NCBI GenBank assembly: GCA_002050365.1
Contig: MWYZ01000054.1
Coordinates: 62,001-126,000 of the forward strand
DNA length: 64,000 nt
Source: Acidobacteria bacterium 28-1
GTDB lineage: Bacteria; Acidobacteriota; Blastocatellia; Pyrinomonadales; Pyrinomonadaceae
Direction: 5' to 3'
Of this stretch, positions 17,577 through 26,367 are shown one piece after another. The notes under the pieces were generated by a model that saw only the letters and a list, made by a program, of their open reading frames with translations, was not told where the DNA came from and did no database searches. How positions within the stretch are numbered: position 1 is the stretch's first letter; each line of letters opens with the position of its first letter. Position numbers and translations under genes: made by a program.

Positions 17577-18686
17577 ATGAAAAGGTGTCTGCTCAAAACA
17601 ATCAAAATCGCCGGGTTGGTTTTGCTTATTTTAATCGGAGTTTTAGCGGCGATTATTCTTTGGAGCGAGAACGATAAAGCCGTGATTGAAAAATACGTCA
17701 GAAACGAAAATTTGCCGACCGTCAAAGCCGATTGGCGAGGAACATCGGTTGACCAAAAAGGCAGATTTGTAAATCACGAATTTCCCTTTTTGCCTTCGAC
17801 GGTTGATTTGCTCAAATGGCAGCTCGGCACAAAACCGCAAAAACTAGAAAAACAAAATGATACGGGAAGGCTCGAAGTCCGAGACCCGACGGAATTTTTG
17901 CGCGGCGAAACGGACGGAATTTTGTGGCTCGGACACGCTTCGTTTTTTGTTCGCTTAAACGGCGTGAACATTCTGCTCGACCCGGTTTTCGGCAAACCGT
18001 CGCTCGTTAATACTTTCGTTGATGTGCCGTCGCCGATTGATAAATTGCAAGCAGTTGATTTTATATTAATCTCGCACAGCCACCGCGACCACTGCGACGA
18101 GGAAACGATTAAACAATTAACGGGCAAATTTCCCGATGCGAAAATACTCGCCGGTTTGGGAATGGAAGAATTATTAAACGATTGGAAAACCGCTTCAAAC
18201 GAAATGCAGACGGCTGGTTGGTATCAGCAATTTTCCCTAACGGACGACAATTTAAAAATCTTTTTTCTTCCCGTCAGGCATTGGAGTCGGCGCGGACTTT
18301 TTGATACTAACAAACTTCTTTGGGGCGCGTTCGTCATTCAAAGCGCGGAGAAAACCATTTATTTTAGCGGCGATTCCGGTTTCGGCAGCCATTATGCTGA
18401 ACTCGCCGCCGCGTTTCCGAAGATTGATTATTTTATCATCGGCATCGGCGCGTATAAACCTATTTGGTTTATGAAAGCGAATCACAATTCGCCGCAGGAA
18501 GCGTTTCAAGGTTTCATTGATTCAAAAGCCGATTTTTTGATTCCGATGCACTTCGGACGTTTCGATTTGTCGGACGAGCCGCCGAGCGAGCCATTGCGTT
18601 TGTTAAAAGAAAAAGCGGCGGAGGCGAATTTGTCGGATAAAATAAAAAATCTTCAGATAAATGAAAGCATAGATTTTAGCAGCTAA
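17577..18686 (+). CDS. MBL-fold metallohydrolase (NAPE-PLD/UlaG-like)
   Basis: Metallo-beta-lactamase-fold hydrolase with an N-terminal transmembrane helix (MKRCLLKTIKIAGLVLL onward). The metal motif is SHSHRDHCDE (HxHxDH), preceded by GHASFFVRLNGVNILLDP and followed by VRHWSRRG, YFSGDSGFG and a final MHFGRFDLSDEP. This order matches the NAPE-PLD/YfnD-UlaG group that acts on phosphodiester lipids or lactones. I prefer the ATG at 17577 because it opens the membrane anchor; an ATG at 17523 in frame would add 18 hydrophobic residues. Neither start has a convincing ribosome site. Confidence 0.85.
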   Translation: MKRCLLKTIKIAGLVLLILIGVLAAIILWSENDKAVIEKYVRNENLPTVKADWRGTSVDQKGRFVNHEFPFLPSTVDLLKWQLGTKPQKLEKQNDTGRLEVRDPTEFLRGETDGILWLGHASFFVRLNGVNILLDPVFGKPSLVNTFVDVPSPIDKLQAVDFILISHSHRDHCDEETIKQLTGKFPDAKILAGLGMEELLNDWKTASNEMQTAGWYQQFSLTDDNLKIFFLPVRHWSRRGLFDTNKLLWGAFVIQSAEKTIYFSGDSGFGSHYAELAAAFPKIDYFIIGIGAYKPIWFMKANHNSPQEAFQGFIDSKADFLIPMHFGRFDLSDEPPSEPLRLLKEKAAEANLSDKIKNLQINESIDFSS

Positions 18687-18761
18687 AAGAAATTTAACGC
18701 TTTTGTGTTTGCTTTTCTTTGCGTCTCTGCGACTTTGCGCCTTTGCGTTAAAATTTCTTTG
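18687..18761. repeat. Imperfect inverted repeat with GCGTCTCTGCG words
   Basis: Left arm aaagaaatttaacgc (from about 18687) and right arm gcgttaaaatttcttt (to about 18761) are complementary apart from one base; between them lie gcgtctctgcg and gcgcctttgcg words. Same word family as at 15311-15346, 26263-26362 and the ends of the GxxExxY cassette. Confidence 0.6.
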
Positions 18762-18772
18762 TCCTAAAAATT

Positions 18773-20263
18773 ATGAATTTTCCCAGAGCAAGCGGCATTT
18801 TACTGCACCCAACATCTTTGCCGAGCAGATTCGGCATCGGCGATTTCGGCGATGAAGCGTATAAGTTTATTGATTTTCTCGAAAGCACCGGACAAACTTA
18901 CTGGCAGATTCTGCCGCTCGGTCCAACCGGCTATGGCGATTCGCCATATTCTTCATTTTCGGCGTTTGCGGGAAATACGCTGCTTATCGCGCCGCAGAAA
19001 ATTGTCGAAGACGGATTTTTGACCGAAGAAGAAACGATTGAAAGACCTTATTTTTCCGTTGATAGAGTTGATTTCGGCAGTGTATTTGAATGGAAAAACA
19101 ATCTTCTAAAACGGGCTTTCGAGCAGTTTCGACAAACGACCGATGAAGCCGTCGCCGATTCGTTTCACAAGTTTTGTGACGCTAATAATTTTTGGCTCGA
19201 AGACTATGCGCTCTACCGGGCAATCAAAAAACAGAATCAAGATTCGTGGCAAAACTGGGACAAGCCGCTAAAACTTCGTCAACCCGAAGCATTGTCAAAA
19301 GCCAAACAAGAACTCGACGAGGAAATGTTTGCCCAAAAGTTTTATCAGTATTTATTCTACAAACAATGGCTTGATTTGAAACGATACGCTAACGAACGAG
19401 GCATAAAAATTGTCGGCGACGTGCCGATTTTCGTTGCGTTTGATTCGTGTGATGTGTGGTGCAATCCGTCGCAGTTCAAATTAAATGAAGATGGCTCGCC
19501 GCGCGTCATATCAGGCGTTCCGCCGGATTATTTCAGTAATACGGGACAGCTTTGGGGAAATCCGATTTACGATTGGGAACAAATGCAGGCGGACGGTTTC
19601 CGTTGGTGGGTTGACCGAATACGTTTTATTTTTCAAACCGTCGATGTCGTGCGCGTTGACCATTTTCGCGGCTTCGAGGCGTGTTGGGAAGTTCCCGGCG
19701 CGGACAAAACGGCGGAAAACGGTTGTTGGGTTCACGCTCCCGGCGATGAGCTTTTCGCCGCTTTGCGAACGGCTTTGGGCGATTTGCCGATGTTGGCGGA
19801 AGATTTGGGCGTGATTACGCCGGAAGTCGAACGATTGCGCGATTCGATTGGTTTGCCCGGAATGCGGATTTTACTTTTCGCTTTCGGCGGCGATTCGCAC
19901 AACACTTATTTGCCGCACAATCACATTAAAAACACGGTGGTTTATACGGGAAATCACGACAATGATACGGTCGTCGGCTGGTTCAAATTAACCAATAAAA
20001 GGGAACGTGATTTTTGTTTGCAATATCTGAAAGGCAACAAGCGGGAAATTCATTGGGATTTTATCCGCGCCGCTTTTTCTTCGGTTGCAGATACGGCAAT
20101 CGTGCCGCTTCAAGACGTTCTCGGTTTAGGCAACGAAGGGCGGATGAATTTGCCTTCGTCCTATTCGGGAAATTGGAATTGGCGATGCAAGCAAAGCGAT
20201 TTCACCGAAGAAATCTCAAAAAGATTAAAAGAAATGACGGAAATTTACGGAAGGGTTTTTTAA
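18773..20263 (+). CDS. malQ: 4-alpha-glucanotransferase (amylomaltase, GH77)
   Basis: GH77 disproportionating enzyme of 496 residues, transferring alpha-1,4-glucan segments between maltodextrins in the cytosol. N-terminal RASGILLHPTSLPSRFGIGD and LPLGPTGYGDSPYSSFSAFAG are hallmark motifs. The active site is seen in VVRVDHFRGF (nucleophile Asp), AEDLGVITPEV (acid/base Glu) and TGNHDNDTVVGWF (third carboxylate). Complete and normal in length. Upstream repeat 18687-18761 occupies its leader. Confidence 0.95.
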   Translation: MNFPRASGILLHPTSLPSRFGIGDFGDEAYKFIDFLESTGQTYWQILPLGPTGYGDSPYSSFSAFAGNTLLIAPQKIVEDGFLTEEETIERPYFSVDRVDFGSVFEWKNNLLKRAFEQFRQTTDEAVADSFHKFCDANNFWLEDYALYRAIKKQNQDSWQNWDKPLKLRQPEALSKAKQELDEEMFAQKFYQYLFYKQWLDLKRYANERGIKIVGDVPIFVAFDSCDVWCNPSQFKLNEDGSPRVISGVPPDYFSNTGQLWGNPIYDWEQMQADGFRWWVDRIRFIFQTVDVVRVDHFRGFEACWEVPGADKTAENGCWVHAPGDELFAALRTALGDLPMLAEDLGVITPEVERLRDSIGLPGMRILLFAFGGDSHNTYLPHNHIKNTVVYTGNHDNDTVVGWFKLTNKRERDFCLQYLKGNKREIHWDFIRAAFSSVADTAIVPLQDVLGLGNEGRMNLPSSYSGNWNWRCKQSDFTEEISKRLKEMTEIYGRVF

Positions 20264-20381
20264 AGGCAAAAGTAAAAAAGTAAAAAGCAAAAGTGAAGAA
20301 AGAATCATTGCCTATCTTTTCTCTCAATTATTTTTCTGCCGCGCTCTTCACTTTTACCTTTTGCCTTTTTACTTTTTACTT
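20262..20381. repeat. Heptameric inverted repeat (AGTAAAA/AGGCAAA words)
   Basis: Left arm 20262-20300 with units aggcaaa, agtaaaa, aagtaaa, aagcaaa, agtgaag; right arm about 20347-20381 with the complements ttcactt, ttacctt, ttgcctt, tttactt, tttactt. It lies between the convergent malQ and ABC permease genes and touches the stop codon of the permease (20380). Confidence 0.82.
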
Positions 20382-21528
20382 AGCTTTGCTTTTTGCCGAG
20401 CATATCAAGCCCGACCGCTGCGACGAGAATTGAGCCTTTGATAATATCCTGCATAAAATCCTTGACATTTAAAAGCGACATTCCGTTATCGAGGCTTGCC
20501 ATAATCAACGCGCCCAAACACGCGCCGAAAATTGTGCCGCGTCCGCCCATCAAACTTGCACCGCCGATAACGCACGCCGCAATCGCGTCAAGTTCTTTGA
20601 GAGTTCCTGCATCCGGCGAAGCGCTTCCGACACGCGCCGTAAAAATCAATGACGCGATGCCGGTTAATGCTCCTAAAAGCGCGAAGACTTTTAAGATATT
20701 GAGTTTGTTGTTGATGCCAGAAAGTCGCGCCGCGTCAGGGTTGCCACCGATGGCGTAAAGATAACGTCCGAAGGTTGTAAAATTTGTTATAAAAACGCCC
20801 AGCAGAGCGACGGCGAGCAGAATCAAAACCGGAATCGGAATACCCGCGTAGGAATTCATCAAATAAATAAAAACGATTATCGCGACGATTGACGGAATTG
20901 ATTTGAGAATTTCTCCCATGTAATTCGCTTCGCCGAGTCCGTAAGTTTTCTGTGTTTGAGCGCGGCGGAGAGCAACTGCCAAAACAAAGAGAATCGCCGC
21001 GCCCGCCAGAATCCAACCGATATCTGGGTCAACGTATTGCTGCCCGATTGTTTTGAAAATCGGGTCGGCAACCGGAATCGTTTCCGACTGCGTAATGGCT
21101 TTGACCGCGCCGCGCCATGCGAGCAAGCCGCCCAAAGTTACGATGAACGCCGGAATGTTGAAATAAGCGGTGAGCGTTCCGTGAACGAATCCGATTAACA
21201 CGCCGACCACTACCGCCGACAAAAGCGCAATCGGCAATCCAAAATTCCATTCAGTCAACGCAAGCGCGGCGACCGCGCCGGCGAATCCTAAAACCGAACC
21301 GACCGACAAATCAATTTGTCCGGCGACAATCACCATTAACATTCCGACTGCAAGAATGCCGGTCACGGAAGTTTGCAGCATCAAATTTGACAAGTTGCGC
21401 GGAGTAAAAAAGATGCCGCTCGTCGCCCAATGAAAGTAAATCCAAACCACCGCGAGCGCAGCAATCATCGAGTATGCCCGCAAAGCCGATGCTTGTATTT
21501 TGAAAATGTTTTCTTTCGTTTCACTCAT
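20380..21528 (-). CDS. xylH: Sugar ABC transporter permease, XylH-like
   Basis: Inner-membrane permease of the CUT2/ribose-xylose family, 382 residues with about 10 hydrophobic helices. Signature segments are VGMLMVIVAGQIDLSVGSV, HGTLTAYFNIPAFIVTLGG, GRYLYAIGGNPDAARLSGI and GGASLMGGRGTIFGACLGAL, the EAA-like loops contacting the ATPase. Last gene of the order substrate-binding protein, ATPase, permease on the minus strand, 65 bp after the ATPase gene. Confidence 0.92.
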   Translation of the reverse strand: MSETKENIFKIQASALRAYSMIAALAVVWIYFHWATSGIFFTPRNLSNLMLQTSVTGILAVGMLMVIVAGQIDLSVGSVLGFAGAVAALALTEWNFGLPIALLSAVVVGVLIGFVHGTLTAYFNIPAFIVTLGGLLAWRGAVKAITQSETIPVADPIFKTIGQQYVDPDIGWILAGAAILFVLAVALRRAQTQKTYGLGEANYMGEILKSIPSIVAIIVFIYLMNSYAGIPIPVLILLAVALLGVFITNFTTFGRYLYAIGGNPDAARLSGINNKLNILKVFALLGALTGIASLIFTARVGSASPDAGTLKELDAIAACVIGGASLMGGRGTIFGACLGALIMASLDNGMSLLNVKDFMQDIIKGSILVAAVGLDMLGKKQS

Positions 21529-21564
21529 ATTTCTATTGGTTTTAAAGCCGAAAGTTTCTTCTTA

Positions 21565-21596
21565 TTTTTACCTTTTGCCTTTTTACTTTTGCCTTA
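21565..21596. repeat. Heptameric repeat at the 3' end of the sugar ATPase gene
   Basis: Units ccttttg, ccttttt, acttttg between the ATPase and permease genes, using the same word as 12354-12402 and 20347-20381. The ATPase stop codon (21594-21596) is its last element. Confidence 0.65.
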
Positions 21597-23120
21597 AACA
21601 TTTCCCGTTGCCGCCGCCATTACTTTTTCCGGCGTAACTTCCTGTTTGGAAAATTCGCCCGTCAATTTCCCTTCGTGCAGAACTAAAACGCGGTCGGAAA
21701 GCCCGATTATTTCCGGCAATTCGCTTGACACCATCACGATTGCTAAACCTTGTTTTGCCAGCGCATTGATGTTCGCGTAAATTTCCTGCTTTGCGCCGAC
21801 ATCAATGCCGCGCGTCGGTTCGTCGAGAAATAACACTTTCGGCTTTGTCAAAAGCCATTTTCCAAGCACGACCTTTTGCTGATTGCCGCCCGAAAGTGTT
21901 CCCGCCACGGTCAGAGGCGAGTTGGCTTTAACGCGTAAATCAGCCATTGATTGTTTAGCCGCCACGCTTTCGCGGGTGCGATGAATCAGAAACGCGCCGC
22001 TGATTTGTTTCAAGCCGGCGAGCGTCATATTGTCCAAAATCGTCTGCTCTAAAATTAACCCAAAACGCTTGCGGTCTTCGGTCACGAAACCGATGCCGTT
22101 TTCAATTGCCTCCGACGGCGAATTTATCGAAACTCGCTTGCCTTCAACAAAAATTTCGCCCGATGATTTGCCAAGATGCGCTCCGAAAATTGACATCAAA
22201 AGTTCGCTGCGTCCTGCGCCCATCAAACCCGCTATCCCTAGGACTTCGCCGCGTCGGACGGCAAACGAAATGTTGTCAACCAATTTTTTATCGGTTTCCG
22301 CTTCAAACGCCGTCAGGTTTTTGATTTCCAAAGCCGCTTCGCCAAATTCGTGCGCGGATTTCGGAAAAATATCGCCGACTTCCCGCCCGACCATCTGTGC
22401 GATGACTTGTCCGATTGTCAAGTTTTTAGCGTCGTTCGTGCCGACAGTTTTTCCGTCACGCAAAACGGTAATTCGGTCGGACATCGTAAAAACTTCGCCG
22501 AGTTTGTGCGAGATGTAAATCATTCCCACGCCGCGCGATTTCAAACGTCGCAAAATATCGAACAGCGTTTCGACTTCCGATTCGGTCAGCGCGGCGGTCG
22601 GCTCATCGAGAACCAAAATTTTTGCGTTTTGCGACAATGCCTTGGCGATTTCGACAAGTTGTTGTGAACCGATGCCGAGATTTCCGACCGGCGTTTTCGG
22701 GTTTATCGGCAGATTCAAATCTTGAAGAAGTTTACCGGCGCGTTGGTAAAGCTCCGTCCAATTTATCACTCCGAAACGTGAAGGCTCGCGCCCCAAAAAA
22801 ATATTTTCGCCGACGGTCAATTCTTTAACCAAGGAGAGTTCCTGAAAGATGATGGCGATTCCTGCATCTTCGGCATCGCGGATATTTTTAAATTTTCGCG
22901 GTGTGCCCTCGACTACAATTTCGCCGCCGTAAGTTCCCGCCGGATAGACACCCGACAAAACTTTCATCAAAGTTGATTTTCCCGCGCCGTTTTCGCCGAC
23001 GAGCGCGTGAAATTCGCCGGCGAAAAGGTCAAGCGTTACGCCGTCGAGAGCCTTCACGCCGGGAAATTCTTTGGTGATGTTTTTCATCTCCAAAAGCGGA
23101 GATTTTGTTTGCATCGTCAT
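21594..23120 (-). CDS. xylG: Sugar ABC transporter ATP-binding protein, XylG-like
   Basis: Two tandem ABC domains, 508 residues. First domain: Walker A GENGAGKSTLMKVLSG (about 40-55), signature GIGSQQLVEIAKAL, Walker B ILVLDEPTAAL. Second domain: degenerate Walker A GLMGAGRSELLM, signature LSGGNQQKVVLGKWL, Walker B VLFLDEPTRGID. This is the double ATPase of CUT2 importers. The start is ATG 23120 or 23114; no ribosome site is visible because a REP hairpin (23135-23159) sits right upstream, probably replacing the original leader. Confidence 0.93.
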   Translation of the reverse strand: MTMQTKSPLLEMKNITKEFPGVKALDGVTLDLFAGEFHALVGENGAGKSTLMKVLSGVYPAGTYGGEIVVEGTPRKFKNIRDAEDAGIAIIFQELSLVKELTVGENIFLGREPSRFGVINWTELYQRAGKLLQDLNLPINPKTPVGNLGIGSQQLVEIAKALSQNAKILVLDEPTAALTESEVETLFDILRRLKSRGVGMIYISHKLGEVFTMSDRITVLRDGKTVGTNDAKNLTIGQVIAQMVGREVGDIFPKSAHEFGEAALEIKNLTAFEAETDKKLVDNISFAVRRGEVLGIAGLMGAGRSELLMSIFGAHLGKSSGEIFVEGKRVSINSPSEAIENGIGFVTEDRKRFGLILEQTILDNMTLAGLKQISGAFLIHRTRESVAAKQSMADLRVKANSPLTVAGTLSGGNQQKVVLGKWLLTKPKVLFLDEPTRGIDVGAKQEIYANINALAKQGLAIVMVSSELPEIIGLSDRVLVLHEGKLTGEFSKQEVTPEKVMAAATGNV

Positions 23121-23134
23121 TACAAAAAACGATT

Positions 23135-23662
23135 GTAGGGGCGAGGCTCGTCCTCGCCCGCTCCTTTATTTTAAATAATCAACTCGTCCGACAAATTCTC
23201 AATCGTCCAAATTTTTCTTCAACGGATTTTCTTTGATGTATTTCAAACACTCGAAAAAATCCGTTTCATTACGAATAATATGGTCGTGATAACCGCGTTG
23301 CCAAAGTTGCCCTTTTCCTATTTTCCAATAAACGCGAGTCGAAATACTTTTGAATGCTCCACAAATTTGTCCGAGCGTTTTGTTTGATTCGCCTGCTCCG
23401 ATTAGCGCGTGAAAATGGTCGGGCATTAAACAATATCCATAAAGATTGAATTTCACTTTTTCACGCAAATTCAGTAAACATTCGACAATGGCTTTAGCAA
23501 ATTCTTGGTTGTAAAAAGCGTTCTTTTATTTGAAACAACGATTGTTACGAAATAGACGCGACACGAAGCATAATCAAAATGTTCTAATCGTTATGAATTC
23601 TTCCGTGTGTATAATTTCTCACTCATTTCGTTTAAGCGGGCGAGGACAAGCCTCGCCCCTAC
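23135..23662. mobile_element. REP-flanked RAYT element interrupting the sugar ABC operon
   Basis: Two REP hairpins in opposite orientation bracket a decayed transposase gene. Left REP: GTAG at 23135-23138 followed by stem GGGCGAGG (23139-23146), loop ctcgt, CCTCGCCC (23152-23159). Right REP is the mirror image: stem 23638-23645 and 23651-23658, loop acaag, then CTAC (GTAG on the minus strand) at 23659-23662. The GTAG foot plus palindrome is the classic REP form. The element fills the gap between the xylF-like stop (23681) and the xylG-like start (23120) almost exactly. Confidence 0.8.
23199..23626 (-). pseudogene. REP-associated tyrosine transposase (RAYT), broken
   Basis: IS200-like Y1 transposase remnant. 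Reading from ATG 23626: MSEKLYTRKNS, then an in-frame TAA at 23591-23593, then RLEHFDYASCRVYFVTIVVSNKR in the same frame, then a one-base loss in the T run near 23517-23521 shifts to the frame YNQEFAKAIVECLLNLREKVKF, followed by YGYCLMPDHFHALIG with the HUH metal motif HFH. The C-terminal part (WQRGYHDHIIRNETDFFECL, with the region of the catalytic Tyr) is intact. Start, HUH and C-terminal motifs together match full-length RAYT, so at least two lesions inactivate it. Confidence 0.82.
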
Positions 23663-23680
23663 AAAATTCGCTACATTTCA

Positions 23681-24772
23681 TTATTGCTTCGGTCGCTGGT
23701 CAGCAGGAACATTTTTATAAACTTCGTCGAATCTCGCGTAGCCGTCCTTGATGACCGTCGTCATCAGATTGTCTTTATCAACCGTCGTAACTTCCAGCAA
23801 AATTGCGGGAACGTCCTTGCCGAGATTGTCGTTTCTAAAAGGCTTTGCGTCGGCTAAAGTTTCCTTTTTCGCCAACTTTATCGCAGCTTCGACGGCGGCG
23901 TTGGCAAGCGGGATAATCGGTTTGTAGACGGTCATTGATTGTTTGCCTTCGGCGATGCGTTGGAGCGCGTCAATTTGTGCGTCTTGTCCGGTAACAATCA
24001 CTTTGCCCGTCAAGCCGCGCTTATCAAGAGCCGAAACTACGCCGCCCGCCATTCCGTCGTTCGAGACGACAATCGCTTGAATGTCATCGCGATGTTGCGT
24101 CAGCGCATTTTCAACCATTTTCAATGCTTCCTCTGGTTTCCAATCGGTGATAAATTGGTCGGCTTTGATAACGACGGCTTTGCTGTCAATCGCGGGCTGC
24201 AGAACGGCGAGTTGTTCCTTTTTCATAATCACCGCATTATTGTCAGTTGACGCGCCGTAGACCATTATGTAGTTTCCCTTCGGAACTTTACCCAAAGCGT
24301 ATTCGGCGATTTTTCGCCCGATGACCGGAACTTGATGCGAAACATACAAATCAATTTTGTCTGAATTTATCAAGCGGTCATAGCTGATAACGGGAACGCC
24401 TTGTGCTTTCGCCTTTTCTACCATCGAAGCCGCCTGCGTCGCATCATGCGGCGCAATTACAACTACGTCAACGCCCTGTGTCAATAAATTATCCACGTCG
24501 TTTGCCTGCTTGTCGGATTTGTTATCGGCGACCGTAATGACGCAATCAACATTCAACTGCTTGCAATGTGCTTCAAACGCTTCGCGGTCGCGCACCCAAC
24601 GCTCTTCCTTTTGCGTGTCCATCGCAAAACCGATCTTGATTCGGCGATTCGGGTCTTTGTTCGTTTGGTTCGACGAACCCGTCGCCACACTGTTTCCGTT
24701 TTGCGGAGCGTTCACGCAAGCCGCCAGAAAAAAAGCTAAAATCAAAAATATTGGAATGATAAATCTCTGCAT
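23681..24772 (-). CDS. xylF: Sugar-binding lipoprotein of ABC transporter, XylF-like
   Basis: Periplasmic sugar-binding protein, 363 residues, lipoprotein signal ending FFLAAC (Cys19). The mature part begins with RIKIGFAMDTQKEERWVRD and carries GVDVVVIAPHDA, VPVISYDRLI, VYGASTDNNA and IVVSNDGMAGG, the pattern of the D-xylose/glucose-binding XylF branch of type-1 periplasmic proteins. It is first in the order xylF-xylG-xylH, but a RAYT element now separates it from xylG. Since neighbours are glucan hydrolases and no xylose catabolism gene is present here, glucose is as likely a ligand as xylose. Confidence 0.9.
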   Translation of the reverse strand: MQRFIIPIFLILAFFLAACVNAPQNGNSVATGSSNQTNKDPNRRIKIGFAMDTQKEERWVRDREAFEAHCKQLNVDCVITVADNKSDKQANDVDNLLTQGVDVVVIAPHDATQAASMVEKAKAQGVPVISYDRLINSDKIDLYVSHQVPVIGRKIAEYALGKVPKGNYIMVYGASTDNNAVIMKKEQLAVLQPAIDSKAVVIKADQFITDWKPEEALKMVENALTQHRDDIQAIVVSNDGMAGGVVSALDKRGLTGKVIVTGQDAQIDALQRIAEGKQSMTVYKPIIPLANAAVEAAIKLAKKETLADAKPFRNDNLGKDVPAILLEVTTVDKDNLMTTVIKDGYARFDEVYKNVPADQRPKQ

Positions 24773-24863
24773 AAAAATTTCTCCTATTTGAATTTAGAAA
24801 TTGCTGATTTGATTTAACAATATAGCATTTAATCAAATTTCCAAGCCGTGTCAAAATAATCTT

Positions 24864-26222
24864 TCAACGAATCTTAACACGCGTTAAAGCATTTTTTATC
24901 TCCGCATTTCGCATAAACCATCGCCAGACGTCTCCGCTGCGCAGGTTTTCCGCGCTAAGGAGCGTGATGCCGACATCAATTCCGATGACATCTTGATTAA
25001 CCCAACCCGTATGCGGATTAAAGGCATCGGCGAAACCGTAGCGTCCATAAATTTTATCACCATATTTCGTTTTCATTTCCACAAGCGCGGGTAGTGCGAT
25101 TTCCGGCGCAAACATCAAAGAACCTGCCGGCGCACACGGCACGACGCTTCCGTCGGTCGCTTCGTGGCGCGGAGGTGCGCCCCAGGCGACGTAACCTTTC
25201 GCGCTATCTGAAGCGGTCAAGCCCCAAATATTTGCCGTATAAAGCGGAAATTCCTTGCTCAAAACATCTATAAAAAATTGCCTCTGCGCATAAGTCGCCG
25301 CAACAGAATTCTCAAAATAATCAACCGCAAAATTTGCATAATGCTCGCGCTTACTGCGGAAATCAACCCAAGCGTGCGAAAACTGATGAATAAAAAGCGG
25401 CGACACGGCAGCGAGAAATTTGTAATTTTTGTAAGTTACCCAATCGCGCTTCCACGCATACCACGATTGCCAGCGAATCGGACGAGACGGCGAGCCGATG
25501 CCGAGCAAATATAACATCGTCTGTTCGCTGTAATCGTTCCAGCGATTGACAATAAAACCCGTTTCGGGTCGCCAGCCGTGCGAAAGTAAATCTTCATCGC
25601 TGTTGAGCATCCAGGGAAAATCAACCCGCTCGTAGATTTTCGATGCCAGCCGAACAATTTCCGCGTCGCCCGCAAAACATTGACGAACGCTCAAAACGCC
25701 GCCGAGCAGAAGTGCCGTGTCTATCGAAGAAACTTCGCTGCGCCAACGCCGCTCGCCCGTTTTTTGGTCGAGCCAATGGTAAAACCAACCGTTTTTGTGA
25801 AACGCGCGGTTGGCAAAAAAATCGAGCGTGCGGCGCGTTTTCTCTTTCGCTTCTTCCGAACTAATCCATTTTCTTTCAGCGGCGATGCAGTAAGAAGTTA
25901 AAGCAAAGCCAGTCGAAGCAATACTGGCAACCTGAAAATGGTCTTCGCCCCGTTTCGGCGCGTCGCCATTCGTCCGCGCTCGGTCAAGCGTCAAGCCCGT
26001 GTCTGGGTCCGAGTGTTCCCAGAAAAATTGAAAGGCGCGGCGTTCGAGGTCTTCAAGAAATGCCCTATCATCAGGTGTTAAAACATATTTTTGAGTCGGA
26101 ACTTTTTCTTTAGAGGCAACTGTCTGTCTGGAAGTTTCCTTAACTGGTTGCGCGAACGTACCAGTTTGCACCGGGAAAGCTAAAACCAAAAAGACAAACG
26201 TTACCCAAAATTTCTTTGACAT
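24864..26222 (-). CDS. Secreted glucoamylase-like glycosidase (GH144-type)
   Basis: Exported 452-residue protein with signal peptide (about 1-25). The (alpha/alpha)6 domain of the Glycoamylase/GH144 family starts at FLEDLERRAFQFFWEHSDP and TGLTLDRARTNG, with FQVASIASTGFALTSYCIAAERK, ERRWRSEVSSIDTALLLGGVL, WNDYSEQTMLYLLGIGSP, FSHAWVDFR and a C-terminal DVIGIDVGITLLSAENLRSG. Characterised GH144 members are endo-beta-1,2-glucanases. The gene follows the GH3 gene on the same strand, which fits stepwise degradation of a beta-glucan. Product specificity is inferred from family and context only. Confidence 0.85.
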   Translation of the reverse strand: MSKKFWVTFVFLVLAFPVQTGTFAQPVKETSRQTVASKEKVPTQKYVLTPDDRAFLEDLERRAFQFFWEHSDPDTGLTLDRARTNGDAPKRGEDHFQVASIASTGFALTSYCIAAERKWISSEEAKEKTRRTLDFFANRAFHKNGWFYHWLDQKTGERRWRSEVSSIDTALLLGGVLSVRQCFAGDAEIVRLASKIYERVDFPWMLNSDEDLLSHGWRPETGFIVNRWNDYSEQTMLYLLGIGSPSRPIRWQSWYAWKRDWVTYKNYKFLAAVSPLFIHQFSHAWVDFRSKREHYANFAVDYFENSVAATYAQRQFFIDVLSKEFPLYTANIWGLTASDSAKGYVAWGAPPRHEATDGSVVPCAPAGSLMFAPEIALPALVEMKTKYGDKIYGRYGFADAFNPHTGWVNQDVIGIDVGITLLSAENLRSGDVWRWFMRNAEIKNALTRVKIR

Positions 26223-26262
26223 TAATTGTTACAAATTATCTTAAGGTACCAGTTAGAATTTT

Positions 26263-26362
26263 TCACCGCCGAGACGTGGAGATTTCGCCGAGAAACGCGA
26301 GAGATTTAGATTGTCTCCTAGAGCGAAACTCTGCGTTTCCGCGGCGGCTCGGTGGCGAAAAA
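26263..26362. repeat. Inverted repeat of the CACCGC-GAGACG family
   Basis: Left part tttttcaccgccgagacgtg (from about 26263) and right part ctctgcgtttccgcgg...ggtggcgaaaa (to 26362) are imperfect reverse complements. The words match the terminal repeats of the GxxExxY cassette at 41151-41632, but no gene lies between them here. It fills the gap between the GH3 stop and the GH144 start. Confidence 0.6.
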
Positions 26363-26367
26363 TCATT

